The position numbers and the translations under genes are program-made. Under the pieces are notes generated by a model. The model was not told the DNA's origin, made no database searches, and was given only the letters and a program-made list of their open reading frames with translations. A DNA stretch of 64,000 nucleotides from Moritella sp. F3. Lineage in GTDB: Bacteria > Pseudomonadota > Gammaproteobacteria > Enterobacterales > Moritellaceae. Positions within the stretch are counted from its first letter, which is position 1, and each line of letters starts with the position of its first letter. Where the stretch lies: assembly GCF_015082335.1 (NCBI RefSeq), contig NZ_BLRL01000017.1:1-64000 (forward strand). The letters are read 5' to 3'. Of this stretch, positions 1 to 9,297 are shown piece by piece.

Positions 1-66
1 ATTACATTGATATAATATTTGGTCATTATATCTCTGCAAGTGCTCACACAGATTGCTTGAATAAAT

Positions 67-77
67 TGTTAAAGAGC
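67..77 (-). promoter_or_regulatory. boxA of the rRNA antitermination site
   Basis: The minus strand reads GCTCTTTAACA, identical to the boxA core bound by NusB/NusE in enterobacterial rrn leaders. It lies about 40 bp downstream of P2, as expected. Confidence 0.9.
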
Positions 78-114
78 GTTGACCTTGACGCCTTGCGTCG
101 TAGTCAGGCTGCGT

Positions 115-142
115 ATTATACGCAAACCAGTTTCGAAGTCAA
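115..142 (-). promoter_or_regulatory. rRNA operon promoter P2
   Basis: On the minus strand the -35 is TTGACT (137-142), the spacer is 16 bp and the -10 is TATAAT (115-120). It lies about 123 bp downstream of P1, the usual tandem rrn arrangement. Confidence 0.88.
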
Positions 143-237
143 GCACCTATCGATGCTTTATTCAGGCGGTTTAAAAAATAACCTAAGTCGTTTTTAAACA
201 CCTTACCTAGCGGCTGTTGCCGTGTCAGTGAGGTCGC

Positions 238-265
238 ATTATAGAGATCTTGACTTGCTTGGCAA
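238..265 (-). promoter_or_regulatory. rRNA operon promoter P1
   Basis: On the minus strand the -35 is TTGCCA (260-265), the spacer is 16 bp and the -10 is TATAAT (238-243). A GC-rich discriminator GCGACC follows, then CACTGACACGG, very like the start of E. coli rrn P1 transcripts. The short spacer and GC discriminator are typical of growth-rate and ppGpp control. The AT-rich DNA upstream (266-345) could hold an UP element and Fis sites, which I did not resolve. Confidence 0.9.
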
Positions 266-349
266 GTTTTATATCAACTAATTAGTCAAGCCCCTTACTA
301 CGTACGATAATCACACATACCTAGATCGTTAAGTGTAAGTTTACAAAAT

Positions 350-391
350 CAAAACAAAAAAAAGGTGATTAATCATACGATAATCACCTTT
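350..391 (-). terminator. Rho-independent terminator of the YheO-like gene
   Basis: An 11-bp perfect stem (361-371 with 381-391) is followed on the minus strand by a T run (TTTTTTTTG). It is 67 bp past the stop of the YheO-like gene and separates it from the rRNA promoters downstream. Confidence 0.85.
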
Positions 392-457
392 CTATACTTT
401 ATATATTCATCTTCACAGAATAAGAGAACGTAAATAGTAACTATCTATGTCTGGATC

Positions 458-1168
458 TTATAACTCTGCTTCATCAGATTTAATTTGGCGTATATATAAG
501 TACACAGTATGTTTTGAAATATTAAGTTTATCAGCAACCATATTGATTGCATCTTTAATATCAAAAATACCTTGTTGGTGCAGTGATATGACGATGTGCT
601 TATTTTTAGCATTATTCGCGATATCAGTACGGTTATTAATATCAGTAATTGTTTCTTCTACTGAACGGTCGACCAATTCTTCAACCGTGGTAGCAAAGTT
701 CTCAGAAGACAGTTCTGTTTCTCTTGCTTCAGGAGTAGGTAAAAGCTCCTGCACAAAATCAATAAACGATGCACCAATATTAATGTTAATACAAATTAAA
801 CCAATTGTTCTTTCTGAACGGTTTTTGATTGCGATCGTCATAGAACGCATCATTTGACCATCTTTAGTCTGCGTAAAGTACGCTTTTGAACATTGCTTAT
901 TTTGCGCCGATATATCTTGTAGCATCTTAAGTGCTAAATCGGTAATTGGTGATCCTTCAACACGACCTGTATTAAAACCATTTTCAATTTTAATAACAGA
1001 ACGGTCTACACTCTCTAATGAATGCAGGATCACTTCACACTGTTTACCAAATAATGTCGCAATACCTTCAATTACGCCATCATAAGAGCGCAAAAGGCGG
1101 TGATCTTCATCTGTAAACACATATGAACTCGTCAATTCGTTCTCAATATTATCTAATTCAAGTAGCAC
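458..1168 (-). CDS. YheO/DauR-type transcriptional regulator (PAS-like plus HTH)
   Basis: A 236-residue protein with the two-part layout of the YheO family. Residues about 25-135 form the PAS-like ligand domain (with the motif RSYDGVIEGIATLFG). The C-terminal 60 residues form a helix-turn-helix in which NISKHTVYLYIRQIK looks like the recognition helix. Family members such as DauR bind DNA and respond to small molecules; the ligand here is unknown. The start is GTG at 1168, preceded by AGGGA at 5-bp spacing; no in-frame ATG fits better. In E. coli yheO sits by the tusDCB genes, which are absent here. It is monocistronic and ends at a clear terminator. Confidence 0.85.
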   Translation of the reverse strand: MLLELDNIENELTSSYVFTDEDHRLLRSYDGVIEGIATLFGKQCEVILHSLESVDRSVIKIENGFNTGRVEGSPITDLALKMLQDISAQNKQCSKAYFTQTKDGQMMRSMTIAIKNRSERTIGLICININIGASFIDFVQELLPTPEARETELSSENFATTVEELVDRSVEETITDINNRTDIANNAKNKHIVISLHQQGIFDIKDAINMVADKLNISKHTVYLYIRQIKSDEAEL

Positions 1169-1312
1169 AACTATCCCTCGTCTATAGTTAGGCCCATTTG
1201 GGTCGCAAAGTTAGCACAGCTAAACATTAAAAACCTTGAGCCTCATTCCATATATTATATTAAAATAAAATATCTACCCGATATTAATAACTGCGCAAGT
1301 AAAGCACATGAG

Positions 1313-2077
1313 CTATTTCATTGCCTGTTTTACATAAACATCAAAACGATTTTTCTTTGTTTCAATAGCCATGCTGGGTTCTGCATTGGCAATATATTCG
1401 GCATAATCAGGACGCTTAACCACGACACGCTTAGTCGCAACACGCATTGCAGGTGCAAACAAACCATCGGCATCTAAATCTGCACCAACTAATGATTGGA
1501 ATACACGCATTTCTTTTTTAACTAACGCCGATTTTTTCTTATGCGGATACATAGGGTCGAGGTACACCACATCTGGAGCGATACCTAACACTTCTAATTC
1601 TGATAGGCTCGATGCAAATATTAACTTTAGTCGTGTGCCAATCCAGCTACCAATCTCTTCATCTTGTACGGCGCGCTTTAAACCATCTTCAAGTAATGCT
1701 GCAACAATAGGCGAACGTTCCAGCATGGTAACGTTACAACCTAATGATGCCAATACAAACGCATCACGACCTAAACCGGCAGTGCCATCCAATACTGACG
1801 GCGTCACGCCTGATTTTAAACCGACAGCTTTGGCAATCGCTTGCCCCTTACCACCACCGAATTTACGACGGTGATTAACAGCGCCACCAGCAAAATCAAC
1901 ATACACAGCGCCGAGCTTGGGTTCATCAAGTTTAAATAGCTCAAGTCCCTTATCAGAATAGAGCAATTGAAATTGAGCATCAGCCACAGGTTCAAGAGAG
2001 AATCCCCATTGTTTAGCAAGTGCTGCAATGTGATCAGAAAATAGTGAATCTGTTGTGATTATTTGTATGCTGTTCAT
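1313..2077 (-). CDS. rsmJ: 16S rRNA (guanine-1516-N2)-methyltransferase RsmJ
   Basis: A 254-residue SAM-dependent methyltransferase matching RsmJ (YhiQ), which methylates G1516 of 16S rRNA. Seen directly: a conserved run VNHRRKFGGGKGQAIAKAVG before the catalytic domain, the SAM-binding motif VLDGTAGLGRDAFVLA, the acidic motif II region TMLERSP, and the catalytic motif DPMYPHKKKSALVKKEM (DPPY-like). Length is close to the E. coli protein (250). In E. coli rsmJ is next to prlC; here a GGDEF/EAL gene lies between them. Confidence 0.95.
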   Translation of the reverse strand: MNSIQIITTDSLFSDHIAALAKQWGFSLEPVADAQFQLLYSDKGLELFKLDEPKLGAVYVDFAGGAVNHRRKFGGGKGQAIAKAVGLKSGVTPSVLDGTAGLGRDAFVLASLGCNVTMLERSPIVAALLEDGLKRAVQDEEIGSWIGTRLKLIFASSLSELEVLGIAPDVVYLDPMYPHKKKSALVKKEMRVFQSLVGADLDADGLFAPAMRVATKRVVVKRPDYAEYIANAEPSMAIETKKNRFDVYVKQAMK

Positions 2078-2178
2078 GGTGGCCTGATAAGGTTAGGTTT
2101 AATTATTCGAGTACGAATGCCTATATTAGCAAAAAATACCAATACAACCTAAATTCAGTTGATGATTAGATAAAAGTG

Positions 2179-5100
2179 TTATTTAAAAGCACTTTCATTT
2201 TGCGTGATGAATTCCAATAATTCGTGCAGCGGTATTGGTCGACACAATAAGAAGCCTTGTGAGTAATCACATTTCTTTTCTTGTAAATAGTGTAGCTGTG
2301 CTTGGGTTTCGACGCCCTCAGTGACGACTTTCATCCCCAAGTTATGAACAATCGTAATAATACCATCGAGTAATAAGTTATCTTGTTGGTTATCTGGAAT
2401 GTTAATAATAAAACTACGATCAATTTTAACGATATCGGCAGGTAAGCTACGTAAATAGTTTAATGACGAATAACCAGTCCCAAAATCATCGATAGCGATT
2501 TTGACTCCGGCTTGTTTTAACGCATTAATGCGCTGCATATACTGACCATCCATATCCATCAACAAACTTTCCGTTATCTCCATTGTCAGCGATGCATAAG
2601 GTAGGTTATGCGACGAGATCACTTTTAGCCATTCTGATGCCTGCATATCGACAGTCTTAAATTCTAGGCTTGAACGGTTCACGCTCATTTCAATGTAAGG
2701 GAAGCCAGCGTCATGCATGATTTTAAGATCACAACACGCCTGATCGAGTACATACTCACCCAGACTCTGAATCAAGCCACCTTCTTCAGCAAGCGGAATA
2801 AACTCGGCAGGAGAAATGAACCCTCTGTCCTTATGGTGCCAACGCACTAATGCTTCTAGTTTGTCTATTTTACCTGTCGCATTATCAATAATTGGTTGAT
2901 AGTAAACGTCAAGATTACCGCGTTTGATCGCTTCAGCTAATTCGACAACGGTTTGATGTTTAAGGATCGCCGCGTCACTTAGTTCTTGAGTAAAAGTAAC
3001 GCATTGATTACGCCCGTTTCGCTTTGCTTCAAATACAGCTTGCTCTGCACTTTGCATTAATGCTTCAACTGATAGACCATCTTCTGGGTACATCGTAATT
3101 CCGACTGACGCGGTCACATAGCGTTGTTGATTAGACAATTTATAAGCTTGTGCGAACACCCCTTGCAACTGCTTGGCGTATACTGCAGCTTGGCGTTTAT
3201 TAAAGACATCAGGAATGATGAAGGCAAATTCATCACCGTCGATACGGGCAAGGAAATCACTGTCTCTACTGCGATATTTCAGTCGTTCTGTCGTTTCTTT
3301 TAATAAACGGTCACCCGCTTTAAAATCTTCTGAATTATTCACTGATTTAAAATCATCGAGATCGATATAAATAATGGCAAACTTTTCGTTATTTTTAGCT
3401 GACTTATCGATTATTTGATGCATTTCAGCACTAAAATATTGGCGATTAGGTAACCCAGTTAACGCATCAAAATTGGATTGCGTGATAATTTGCTGTTCGG
3501 TTTTTTTCTCTTCAGTCACATCCGAAAAAACAGCAAAGAAATATTTAAGTTTACCGCCTTCTCTAATACTTGATAGCGTCACTTGCTGAGCAAAAATATC
3601 GCCAGCACGGTTACGACTCCAGATGACACCTTTCCATTCATTGTGTTTCAGCAATGCCGCGGTTATATCATCATAAAACTGATCATCATGGACACCAGAT
3701 CGTAATAAATCATGTGTACGACCGATTGCATTTTCAGCGTTATAACCGGTGATAACTTCAAATGCTGGATTAACATCGATAATCTTCTGATTGGCATCAC
3801 ATAACATGATCCCCTCAGCACTGTGTCTGTACACGCTTTCAATAATCGACAGACGTTGTCTATTATCTTGCTCTTCGGTGAGATCTTGAATGGTATTAAT
3901 GAAATATTGAATTTTATTAATATCATTCCTAACCGCGGTGACCGTTAGTTTAGTCCATAAGATACTGCCATCGCGGTGACGGTAACGCGCATTAAGCGTG
4001 AAGTTATTGCGTTTGTTGGCATATATATCTTGATAGTATTCTTCAAACAATTCTTTATCGTCATCGAAATATAAGTTCAGGCTGCTGGTATTTAATCTGC
4101 CTTGCTCACGTAATTGATGAAAGTCTTCCAATCCATAACCAAACATTTTACATGCCTGCTTATTCACCCATTCAATTTCACGATTGGCATTTAATTTGAC
4201 TAACCCTACAGGGGTTGTGGCTAGAATAGTTTCAAGAATACGCTCTTGTGCAGACGCTCGTTTTTTTGTTAATTCTTCCGCCGTGATGTCTTTACTAATA
4301 CAGTCCAGTCGATATACCTGTCCCAATTCATCTACAATTGGGTAAATATCACTTTGAATGCGTTTTGAATTACCGAGTAATGTCGTGATGTTAAAAATAC
4401 TGCGGATGGATGTAGCTGTTTTAGCGACCATCGCATGATGAAAATCACGTAATACCGATTTTTTATCCGTGTCATGTACTAATGCTAACAATGCTTCGAG
4501 TTTATCTATTTTCTTAACATCATTGGTTTCAATGATACTAGCAGCAGAATCGGAACATTCTAATTTATCCTGACTAAGATAATAGCTCCAACTACTTAAC
4601 CGACCTTTAGCAATATTGTCTTTCAACCACAACGTATAAGCACTTAACTCAGCGTTAGCGTGACTATCAGTACAAGTAGTATCAGTATCAATGATTACAG
4701 GTAATGCTTTTATCTGTATCGGCTGAAGTTCTCTTTCTAAGAAACCTGAGACTAAACGAATTAAATTTAATTCCAGTTTATGTTTAGAAAGTTGGCGAGG
4801 AAAAAATGCCGATAATATACCAATGGGCTGGCCAGATGCATCATGTAAACGAATACCTAAATAGGCTTCAGCTTTCCACGCTTGCAACAATGCTTGTTCA
4901 GGAAATCGATGGGATAGACTCTGCTCATATTCAGCATAACCACGTTGGTATGTTGCAAAACAAGGCATGGATTTGAAATCAATAGCAAGGTTGCCATCTA
5001 ATACGCCCTGCTGCAGACAAGATAAAACCGTCAACTCTAGAGATTGAGGACAAACAGTCGCGACATAAATAGTATCAATACGCAGTAATGTCGCTAGATT

Positions 5101-5196
5101 GGTGAGAAATAGATCAAGATTATTAACGTCTAGCGATGGTAGTGTATCAATTTTTATATCACTGTTTATATCACTAGGCGTGAGAGTATCGATCAT
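2179..5196 (-). CDS. GAF/PAS-GGDEF-EAL cyclic-di-GMP signalling protein
   Basis: A 1005-residue cytoplasmic protein without obvious membrane segments. Order of domains: a GAF-like N-terminus (about 25-160), a possible divergent PAS (about 190-310), two clear PAS domains (about 320-440 and 450-565), GGDEF (about 575-735) and EAL (about 750-1000). The cyclase motif near residue 652 reads DGDEF rather than GGDEF, and RDSD five residues before it fits the inhibitory I-site (RxxD). The EAL domain looks intact: EALVRW, the run ending DDFGTGYSS, and VKIDRSF. Phosphodiesterase activity is therefore likely, while cyclase activity is doubtful. It may act in c-di-GMP control of motility or surface growth. 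The gene sits between rsmJ and prlC, a place that in E. coli has no gene. Confidence 0.9.
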   Translation of the reverse strand: MIDTLTPSDINSDIKIDTLPSLDVNNLDLFLTNLATLLRIDTIYVATVCPQSLELTVLSCLQQGVLDGNLAIDFKSMPCFATYQRGYAEYEQSLSHRFPEQALLQAWKAEAYLGIRLHDASGQPIGILSAFFPRQLSKHKLELNLIRLVSGFLERELQPIQIKALPVIIDTDTTCTDSHANAELSAYTLWLKDNIAKGRLSSWSYYLSQDKLECSDSAASIIETNDVKKIDKLEALLALVHDTDKKSVLRDFHHAMVAKTATSIRSIFNITTLLGNSKRIQSDIYPIVDELGQVYRLDCISKDITAEELTKKRASAQERILETILATTPVGLVKLNANREIEWVNKQACKMFGYGLEDFHQLREQGRLNTSSLNLYFDDDKELFEEYYQDIYANKRNNFTLNARYRHRDGSILWTKLTVTAVRNDINKIQYFINTIQDLTEEQDNRQRLSIIESVYRHSAEGIMLCDANQKIIDVNPAFEVITGYNAENAIGRTHDLLRSGVHDDQFYDDITAALLKHNEWKGVIWSRNRAGDIFAQQVTLSSIREGGKLKYFFAVFSDVTEEKKTEQQIITQSNFDALTGLPNRQYFSAEMHQIIDKSAKNNEKFAIIYIDLDDFKSVNNSEDFKAGDRLLKETTERLKYRSRDSDFLARIDGDEFAFIIPDVFNKRQAAVYAKQLQGVFAQAYKLSNQQRYVTASVGITMYPEDGLSVEALMQSAEQAVFEAKRNGRNQCVTFTQELSDAAILKHQTVVELAEAIKRGNLDVYYQPIIDNATGKIDKLEALVRWHHKDRGFISPAEFIPLAEEGGLIQSLGEYVLDQACCDLKIMHDAGFPYIEMSVNRSSLEFKTVDMQASEWLKVISSHNLPYASLTMEITESLLMDMDGQYMQRINALKQAGVKIAIDDFGTGYSSLNYLRSLPADIVKIDRSFIINIPDNQQDNLLLDGIITIVHNLGMKVVTEGVETQAQLHYLQEKKCDYSQGFLLCRPIPLHELLEFITQNESAFK

Positions 5197-5406
5197 AGAT
5201 CCTATCCAGAATTTGATTTGTTTAGTTGCGGCAGATGGATATCAATTCAGTATTACCTAGCCCATTTAGAACTATGGTAATACTTTTGCACTAAAAAATC
5301 AGTGGTACATATCACGCAAAGAGAATACACAATTTACCACTGTTTTAAAATCAAAACTAAATTATAACCGCTATAACCTATCTGTTACGGCAAGTTATCC
5401 ATCGCA

Positions 5407-7446
5407 TTAACTGATACCAGAGTGATTTAATAATGCGAATGTGCTTGGTTTACGTCCGCGAAATTGCTCGAATAACGCCATAGGAGTATCACTACCGCCA
5501 CGTTCTAGCACACAACTCATAAAGTCACGGCCAGTTTCAGCGTTAAAGATACCTTCTTCTTCAAAGCGCGAAAAGGCATCTGCTGATAATACTTCAGCCC
5601 ATTTGTAGCTGTAATAACCTGCCGCATAACCACCAGCAAAGATGTGTGAAAAACCATTTTGGAAACGGTTAAACTCTGGGGCAGGTAGCACTGATACTTT
5701 TTCACGTACCGAATTTAATACCGATTGGATATTCGAACCTTGCGCAGGGTTGTATTCCATATGCATACGGAAATCAAACAAACTAAATTCAATTTGGCGT
5801 AGCATGCCCATCGCTGAATTAAAGTTTTTCGCCGCAAGCAGTTTCTCTAGCATTGCTTGAGGTAATGGCTCATCCGTTTCATGGTGCCCAGAAATAAAGG
5901 CTAGTGCCTCTTCTTGCCAACACCAGTTTTCCATAAACTGACTTGGTAGCTCAACGGCATCCCAAGGCACACCGTTAATACCAGACACAGCAGCAGGAAT
6001 AACTTTCGTTAGCATATGGTGTAAGCCATGACCAAATTCATGGAACAATGTTGTCACTTCATTATGCGTAAACAGCGCAGGCATATCGCCAACTGGTTTA
6101 TTGAAGTTACATGTTAAGTAAGCCACAGGCTTTTGCAGTTCGCCATCGGCTTTAATACGATGCGTTAGACAATCATTCATCCAAGCCCCGCCACGTTTAT
6201 GTTCACGTGCATATAAATCAAGATAGAAACTACCGCGTAACTCGCCTTCTTCATCAAATATCTCGAAGAATCGCACATCGGTATGCCAAGACTCGGCACC
6301 TAGCTCTTCAATAATGTTAAGACCAAATAAACGTTTAACCACTTCAAACATGCCTTTGACAACTCGGTCTTCCGGGAAGTATGGACGCAGTTCTTCATCA
6401 GAAATTGTATACTTCGCTTGTTTTAGCTTTTCAGCATAAAACGTTAAATCCCACGCTTCTAAGTCTTTTGCCATGAAATTATCTTTAGCGAAGGCTTGGA
6501 TCTCAGCTAATTCGACATCCGCTTGCGACACTGATTTATCAGCAAGGTCAGTTAAAAACTCAATCACTTGTTCTGGTGTTTCAGCCATTTTTGTCGCTAA
6601 CGATTTTTCTGCAAAATTAGCAAAACCAAGTAATTCAGCAAGCTCGTGACGCAGAGCGATAATTTCAGCCATGATTGCGGTATTATCCCACTTACCGGCA
6701 TTAGGACCAACATCGGATGCTCGTGTACAGAATGCTTCATACACTTCACGACGTAACTCTCTATTTTCAGAGTACATCATCACAGGTAGGTAGCTTGGGA
6801 AGTCTAACGTGAACAGATAACCTGTTAATGATTTGCTTTCTGCTGTTGCTTTTGCAGCGGCTTTTGCTGACTCAGGTAAACCAATCAGCAATGCTTCATC
6901 GGTGATCTCTTTTTGCCAACCTATCGTTGCATCCATAACATTGTTGCTAAATGTTGATGTCAGTTGTGATAAACGTTTCGTGATCTCGCCATAACGCTGT
7001 TTTTCATTATCGACTAAATCAATGCCCGATAATCTAAAATCACGTAGTGCATTGGTAAGTACTTTTTGCTGCGCTGTTGATAACCTTGCAAATTCATCAC
7101 TGTCATGTAATTGCTGGTAAGCTAAAAATAACCCCTGGTTCTGTCCAACTTTCGTTGAATATTCAGACAACAATGGTAAGCAAGCATCATGTGCTTCACG
7201 TAACTCATCATTACTAACAACAGCATTCAAGTGACCAATAGGCGACCAAATACGACCTAACCTGTCATCACTTTCTTCTAAAGGCGCAACCAAGTTAGCC
7301 CAAGTGACTGCATCATCATTAGCTAATACGTTAACAATCGCCGCTTCACAATCAGTAATAGCTTGTGTTATTGCTGGTACGATATGCTCGGGTTTAATAC
7401 TCGCGAACGGGGGCAAGCCAGTCATAGTCAAAAGTGGGTTAGTCAT
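5407..7446 (-). CDS. prlC: Oligopeptidase A (M3 family zinc metallopeptidase)
   Basis: A 679-residue cytosolic metallopeptidase that degrades short peptides, including signal peptide fragments. The zinc site HEFGHGLHHM is at about residue 470, with the third ligand in the ELPSQFMENW segment. Length matches E. coli PrlC (680). The start at 7446 has AGGA at 7-bp spacing. It is divergent from gor, and the prlC-gor-rsmJ neighbourhood resembles that of E. coli, which supports the assignment. Confidence 0.96.
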   Translation of the reverse strand: MTNPLLTMTGLPPFASIKPEHIVPAITQAITDCEAAIVNVLANDDAVTWANLVAPLEESDDRLGRIWSPIGHLNAVVSNDELREAHDACLPLLSEYSTKVGQNQGLFLAYQQLHDSDEFARLSTAQQKVLTNALRDFRLSGIDLVDNEKQRYGEITKRLSQLTSTFSNNVMDATIGWQKEITDEALLIGLPESAKAAAKATAESKSLTGYLFTLDFPSYLPVMMYSENRELRREVYEAFCTRASDVGPNAGKWDNTAIMAEIIALRHELAELLGFANFAEKSLATKMAETPEQVIEFLTDLADKSVSQADVELAEIQAFAKDNFMAKDLEAWDLTFYAEKLKQAKYTISDEELRPYFPEDRVVKGMFEVVKRLFGLNIIEELGAESWHTDVRFFEIFDEEGELRGSFYLDLYAREHKRGGAWMNDCLTHRIKADGELQKPVAYLTCNFNKPVGDMPALFTHNEVTTLFHEFGHGLHHMLTKVIPAAVSGINGVPWDAVELPSQFMENWCWQEEALAFISGHHETDEPLPQAMLEKLLAAKNFNSAMGMLRQIEFSLFDFRMHMEYNPAQGSNIQSVLNSVREKVSVLPAPEFNRFQNGFSHIFAGGYAAGYYSYKWAEVLSADAFSRFEEEGIFNAETGRDFMSCVLERGGSDTPMALFEQFRGRKPSTFALLNHSGIS

Positions 7447-7703
7447 AGAGTCATCCTATTTATAATGATATTAATTAGTTAATGCGGCTATAAAATGATA
7501 ATTTCAAGTATAGCGAGTAAATATCGACACGTGTCGGGTGCATCAGATTTAGCATTGATAGGTAAAAGTAATGACCGTGAATGGCTTTACCTACTAATAA
7601 TATCTCTCAATTCAGTTTAAACTGTGTAATTAACTTTATTACAAAACAACAGCATGAACTTAGTCATATAATAAGCTCATCTTCTCAATTAAGGACTATG
7701 AAT

Positions 7704-9059
7704 ATGTCACAGCATTTTGATTATATTGCCATTGGTGGTGGTAGCGGCGGTATTGCATCTGCAAACAGAGCCTCAATGTACGGTAAAAAAGTTGCCATCA
7801 TCGAAGCTAACGCACTAGGTGGTACTTGTGTGAATGTTGGTTGTGTTCCGAAAAAAGTAATGTGGCACGGCGCTCAAATCGCAGAAGCAATGCACCTTTA
7901 TGCAAAAGACTATGGCTTTGATGTAGAAAACAAAGGCCTTGATTGGGGTAAATTAGTAGCGGCACGTGAAGCATATATTAGTCGTATTCATACTTCTTAT
8001 GACAATGTTCTTGGTAATAACAAGGTAACAGTGATCAAAGGTTTCGCAACTTTTGAAGATAAAAACACAGTCAAAGTCAACGGCGAAACATACACTGCCG
8101 ATCACATCCTGATTGCAACAGGTGGCGCGCCAACAATTCCAAACGTACCTGGTGCTGAACACGGTATCGATTCAAATGGTTTCTTTGAACTAACAGAACA
8201 GCCAAAACGTGTTGCTGTTATCGGCGCGGGTTACATTGCAGTTGAATTAGCCGGTGTATTACACGGCCTAGGCACTGAGACACATTTGTTCGTGCGTAAG
8301 GAATCGCCACTACGTAGCTTTGATCCTATGGTTATTGATACGCTTGTTGATGTAATGAATACCGAAGGTCCTACATTGCATACAAACTCAGTTCCAAAAG
8401 AAGTCGTAAAAGAAGCTGATGGTTCTATCACGCTACATCTTGAGAATGGTGAATCACAAAATGTTGATACGCTAATCTGGGCTATTGGTCGTCACCCTTC
8501 GACAGACAAGATTAACCTCGCTGCTACCGGTGTTGAAACGAATGATCGTGGTTACATCAAAGTAGATGAATTCCAAAACACCAATGTTGATGGTATCTAC
8601 TGTGTTGGTGATATTATGGAAGGTGGTGTTGAATTAACTCCTGTTGCAGTTAAAGCAGGTCGTCAATTATCAGAACGTCTGTTTAACGGTAAAACAACGG
8701 CTAAAATGGATTACACACTGATCCCAACTGTTGTATTTAGCCACCCGCCAATCGGTACAATCGGTTTAACTGAACCAGAAGCGATTGCACAATATGGCGA
8801 AGAAAACGTGAAAGTATACCAGTCTGGTTTTACAGCTATGTATACAGCGATCACGTCAAACCGCCAACCTTGTAAAATGAAGCTAGTTTGCGCTGGTGAA
8901 AATGAAACGGTTGTTGGTCTACACGGTATTGGTTTTGCTGTGGACGAAATGATCCAAGGTTTTGGTGTTGCGATGAAAATGGGCGCAACGAAAGCGGATT
9001 TCGATAGCGTTGTCGCTATCCACCCAACAGGCTCAGAAGAGTTTGTAACAATGCGCTAA
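7704..9059 (+). CDS. gor: Glutathione-disulfide reductase
   Basis: An FAD enzyme that reduces oxidised glutathione with NADPH. From the chosen start it is 451 residues (E. coli Gor is 450). Seen: FAD-binding IAIGGGSGGIASANRA, redox-active CVNVGC, NAD(P)-binding VIGAGYIAVELAGVLHGLG, FAD motif GIYCVGDI and the dimer-interface HPTGSEE with the catalytic His. The frame is open further upstream to 7581, but ATG 7704 has AAGGA at 8-bp spacing and gives the family N-terminus (MSQHFDYIAIGGG), so upstream residues are not counted. A strong hairpin follows the stop. Confidence 0.95.
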   Translation: MSQHFDYIAIGGGSGGIASANRASMYGKKVAIIEANALGGTCVNVGCVPKKVMWHGAQIAEAMHLYAKDYGFDVENKGLDWGKLVAAREAYISRIHTSYDNVLGNNKVTVIKGFATFEDKNTVKVNGETYTADHILIATGGAPTIPNVPGAEHGIDSNGFFELTEQPKRVAVIGAGYIAVELAGVLHGLGTETHLFVRKESPLRSFDPMVIDTLVDVMNTEGPTLHTNSVPKEVVKEADGSITLHLENGESQNVDTLIWAIGRHPSTDKINLAATGVETNDRGYIKVDEFQNTNVDGIYCVGDIMEGGVELTPVAVKAGRQLSERLFNGKTTAKMDYTLIPTVVFSHPPIGTIGLTEPEAIAQYGEENVKVYQSGFTAMYTAITSNRQPCKMKLVCAGENETVVGLHGIGFAVDEMIQGFGVAMKMGATKADFDSVVAIHPTGSEEFVTMR

Positions 9060-9074
9060 ACCAAGCGTCTACTC

Positions 9075-9103
9075 TGATGTGCACAGCGATCACGTGCACA
9101 TCA
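9075..9103 (+). terminator. Hairpin after gor, probable terminator
   Basis: Perfect 10-bp stem TGATGTGCAC/GTGCACATCA with a 9-nt loop, 15 bp after the gor stop. The tail is only moderately T-rich, so termination strength is uncertain. Confidence 0.6.
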
Positions 9104-9297
9104 ATTTCTCCCTTTAATTTCAATAATCCCTTAGATCTCACTATACAGATCACGAAACGCTTGTTTATTTGTTAAATACACACCAGAAATACTTAACATT
9201 AACGCAACAACTAGTTATATTATTGATGCCTTAGCATTAGGCACTTATCCATACTTCGACGCTAGCGACTCCTAACCATATTGATAAGGATATTTTT

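Larger units (their letters stand above)
1..231 (-). other. Leader of an rRNA operon (16S gene lies beyond the left edge)
   Basis: On the minus strand this stretch reads as an rRNA operon leader. Promoter P1 and its discriminator lie just upstream (to the right), P2 follows, and then comes the boxA antitermination element with the conserved sequence after it (an ACAATTTATTC-type run and a CAATCTGTGTG motif, as in enterobacterial rrn leaders). No mature 16S sequence is inside the window. The leader is transcribed toward coordinate 1, so the 16S gene should begin a little outside it. The call rests on promoter pair, spacing and boxA together, not on any rRNA sequence. Confidence 0.85.

Noticed and set aside
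447..857. A plus-strand frame opposite the YheO-like gene.
   Set aside because: Antisense shadow; the minus-strand product has clear PAS and HTH features.
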